DNA of 7,093 nucleotides, from contig USGN01000061.1 of the NCBI GenBank assembly GCA_900554255.1, positions 1 to 7,093 on the forward strand, in the 5' to 3' direction. Source of the stretch: an uncultured Collinsella sp. GTDB taxonomy: Bacteria > Actinomycetota > Coriobacteriia > Coriobacteriales > Coriobacteriaceae. The notes under the pieces are model-generated. The model was not told the origin of the DNA. It worked only from the letters and a program-made list of their open reading frames with translations, and did no database searches. A program made the translations under genes and the position numbers. The stretch's first letter is position 1. Each line of letters begins with the position of its first letter. Below, one piece after another: positions 6,419 to 7,093 of this stretch.

Positions 6419-6460
6419 GCCCCTGTGTACCGCGCGTCTAAGATCTTCAAATTCAAATAA
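6419..6460 (+). pseudogene. remnant 3' end of a second glycosyltransferase gene
   Basis: Read in frame to the TAA at 6458-6460, this gives APVYRASKIFKFK-stop, almost the C-terminus of the - strand glycosyltransferase in this window (LYRLASKIFKFN-stop). Seventeen bases (6440-6456) are identical, and the match continues upstream at protein level with a one-codon indel. The frame is open back only to a stop at 6368-6370, with no start and no further glycosyltransferase similarity, so only the tail survives. The simplest reading is that a + strand family 2 glycosyltransferase once ended here and the rest was deleted. Alternatively, a short inverted duplication of the neighbour's 3' end took place. 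Confidence 0.5.
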
Positions 6461-6482
6461 TCCGACAATCGATTCTTATAGC

Positions 6483-6500
6483 AAAGGCCCCTTGGCCTTT
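6483..6500. terminator. alternative hairpin overlapping the outer arm of element B
   Basis: AAAGGCC (6483-6489) and GGCCTTT (6494-6500) form a 7-bp stem with a CCTT loop. This hairpin competes with the outer stem of element B, since both use 6486-6500. On the - strand it comes last in the element and is followed by GCTATAAG; on the + strand it lies 22 bases after the glycosyltransferase remnant and is followed by AGTTTG. The T-runs are only those in the stem, so terminator activity is uncertain. Confidence 0.3.
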
Positions 6501-6595
6501 AGTTTGATACAAGTTCCGCACGAGCCGGAAAGCACTTAATGTGCTTTCCGTGCGAGCAGGACTGTTCGCAGTAGCAAACTAAAGGCCAAGGGGTC
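6486..6595 (-). repeat. nested-hairpin structured element, copy B
   Basis: The arms 6488-6506 and 6575-6593 are perfectly complementary over 19 bases, extending to 21 with one G-U pair (6486-6506/6575-6595). The core holds a 10-bp hairpin (6526-6535/6541-6550, loop TTAAT on the + strand) with CGCA/TGCG (6517-6520/6551-6554) outside a five-base bulge. Read on the - strand, it carries the same five blocks as copy A in the same order, with spacers of 9, 14, 10 and 5 bases (7, 15, 10 and 5 in A). On the + strand they lie at 6575-6579, 6558-6565, 6533-6543, 6512-6522 and 6502-6506. Outer and inner stem sequences differ from A yet stay paired. The element begins 32 bases after the stop of the - strand glycosyltransferase, in its sense direction. 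There is no T-run after the inner hairpin. Confidence 0.8.
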
Positions 6596-6627
6596 CAGTC
6601 AACCTATCAGCAGCGATTACTCAGCAG

Positions 6628-7093
6628 CTAGTTGAATTTGAAGATCTTTGAGGCAAGACGGTATAGGCCGAGTGTGGTTTTGTCTCCGGCCCGTCCACGC
6701 AGGTTGGTAAAGAATCCGACCACGCCGTAGCGAGCGCGACGATACATGCGCTCGTCGTAGGCCTTCAAATCATTCCACAGCGTCTTTAGGCGCTCGTCGG
6801 CGCAATCTTCCTCAGAAAGCTTGGTGAGAACCGAGCAGATCGCCATCATCATGGTGAAGTAGCCCATCATGTACGAACGCAGGCGCGACGACTCGACATC
6901 GCTGTACAGGTGGTACGACTCCATCATGATACGCGTAACACGGAACTGCTGGTCCAGACGCTTGACCATCGTGGCCTCGTTGACACTCTGGCCCTCGCGA
7001 CCGATAAAGTAGCGATAGAGGTCGATGTCGGCGTAGTACATGGTCTTGCAACGCGGCAACGGCACATAGGCGTAGATGTTGTCCACATAGAAC
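6628..7093 (-). CDS. family 2 glycosyltransferase, C-terminal part (5' end outside window)
   Basis: The last 154 codons of a gene that enters from beyond the right edge; the frame stays open to 7092. The visible segment YVDNIYAYVPLP, then YYADIDLYRYFIGREGQSVN, resembles the region after the catalytic GT-A domain in Firmicutes/Actinobacteria family 2 glycosyltransferases that add sugars to cell-surface polysaccharide. The nucleotide-sugar binding and DxD motifs would lie in the missing N-terminal part, so donor and acceptor are unknown. No transmembrane segment is obvious; a methionine-rich helix (RSYMMGYFTMMMAICSVL) is the most hydrophobic part. The C-terminus is basic and aromatic (LASKIFKFN). 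The gene is convergent with the peptidase gene, and its 3' flank holds element B. An internal GTG at 7086 is a codon of the ongoing frame, not a start. Confidence 0.8.
   Translation of the reverse strand, partial: FYVDNIYAYVPLPRCKTMYYADIDLYRYFIGREGQSVNEATMVKRLDQQFRVTRIMMESYHLYSDVESSRLRSYMMGYFTMMMAICSVLTKLSEEDCADERLKTLWNDLKAYDERMYRRARYGVVGFFTNLRGRAGDKTTLGLYRLASKIFKFN

Larger units (their letters stand above)
6440..6648. repeat. 17-base inverted repeat flanking element B
   Basis: AAGATCTTCAAATTCAA at 6440-6456 is the exact reverse complement of 6632-6648, the last codons of the - strand glycosyltransferase. The pair brackets element B. It is probably the trace of two homologous gene ends facing each other; it would also form the base of a large palindrome including B. 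Confidence 0.85.

Noticed and set aside
6286..6539. Small open frames at 6286-6468 (-) and 6333-6539 (+)
   Set aside because: They cross the paired arms and cores of elements A and B, lack ribosome sites, and encode no recognisable protein. The inverted-repeat structure explains the sequence better.
6264..6595. Elements A/B as integron attC sites, CRISPR repeats or a retron RNA
   Set aside because: No RYYYAAC/GTTRRRY core sites at the ends, no regularly spaced identical repeats, and no integrase, Cas or reverse-transcriptase gene in the window.
6616..6635. Short GCTGCTGA direct repeat just after the glycosyltransferase stop (- strand)
   Set aside because: Two short, low-information copies with no pairing partner; no function can be supported.

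Overview
The window is about 60% GC, with compact, co-oriented housekeeping genes whose codons end mostly in G or C. Gene content and protein style fit a gut Coriobacteriia genome, most likely Collinsella or a close relative. That assignment is an inference from protein character; no rRNA or marker gene is present to confirm it.

Layout. Five complete genes lie on the + strand. (1) ppk1 (91-2493) encodes polyphosphate kinase with an unusual Pro/Glu/Ala-rich and then basic C-terminal tail; it ends at a strong intrinsic terminator (2518-2560). (2) An RlmD/RumA-type 23S rRNA uracil-5-methyltransferase (2607-3920) has its [4Fe-4S] cysteines and catalytic residues intact. (3) A DJ-1/PfpI family protein (4028-4570) overlaps by four bases (ATGA) with (4) a Maf/YhdE nucleotide pyrophosphatase (4567-5148), so these two form an operon. 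(5) A P1 (S58, DmpA/NylC-like) self-processing peptidase (5250-6251) sits behind a structured leader with its own likely promoter. At the right edge is the 3' end of a family 2 glycosyltransferase on the - strand (6628-7093, running off the window), convergent with the peptidase.

The most interesting part is the 376-base convergent intergenic region 6252-6627. It holds two nested-hairpin elements in opposite orientation, A (6264-6392, +) and B (6486-6595, -), each in the sense direction of the gene it follows. Their outer stems (31 and 21 bp) and inner hairpin stems have different sequences but are almost fully complementary within each copy. Five blocks in the core (GTTTG, ACAGTCCT, CACATTAAGTG, CGTGCGGAACT, CAAAC) are identical and nearly equally spaced in both. 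This looks like a structure-conserved RNA or DNA-hairpin element that is more than a pair of terminators. Between A and B is a short + strand coding tail reading VYRASKIFKFK-stop, nearly the same as the C-terminus of the - strand glycosyltransferase (LYRLASKIFKFN-stop); it is probably the remnant of a second glycosyltransferase gene.

How the genes relate: apart from the DJ-1/Maf pair there is no obvious shared pathway. Polyphosphate synthesis, rRNA modification, protein/metabolite quality control, nucleotide-pool cleaning and peptide hydrolysis are housekeeping or stress-related roles. The glycosyltransferase remnant and the A/B elements suggest that 6252-6627 borders a more variable surface-polysaccharide region.
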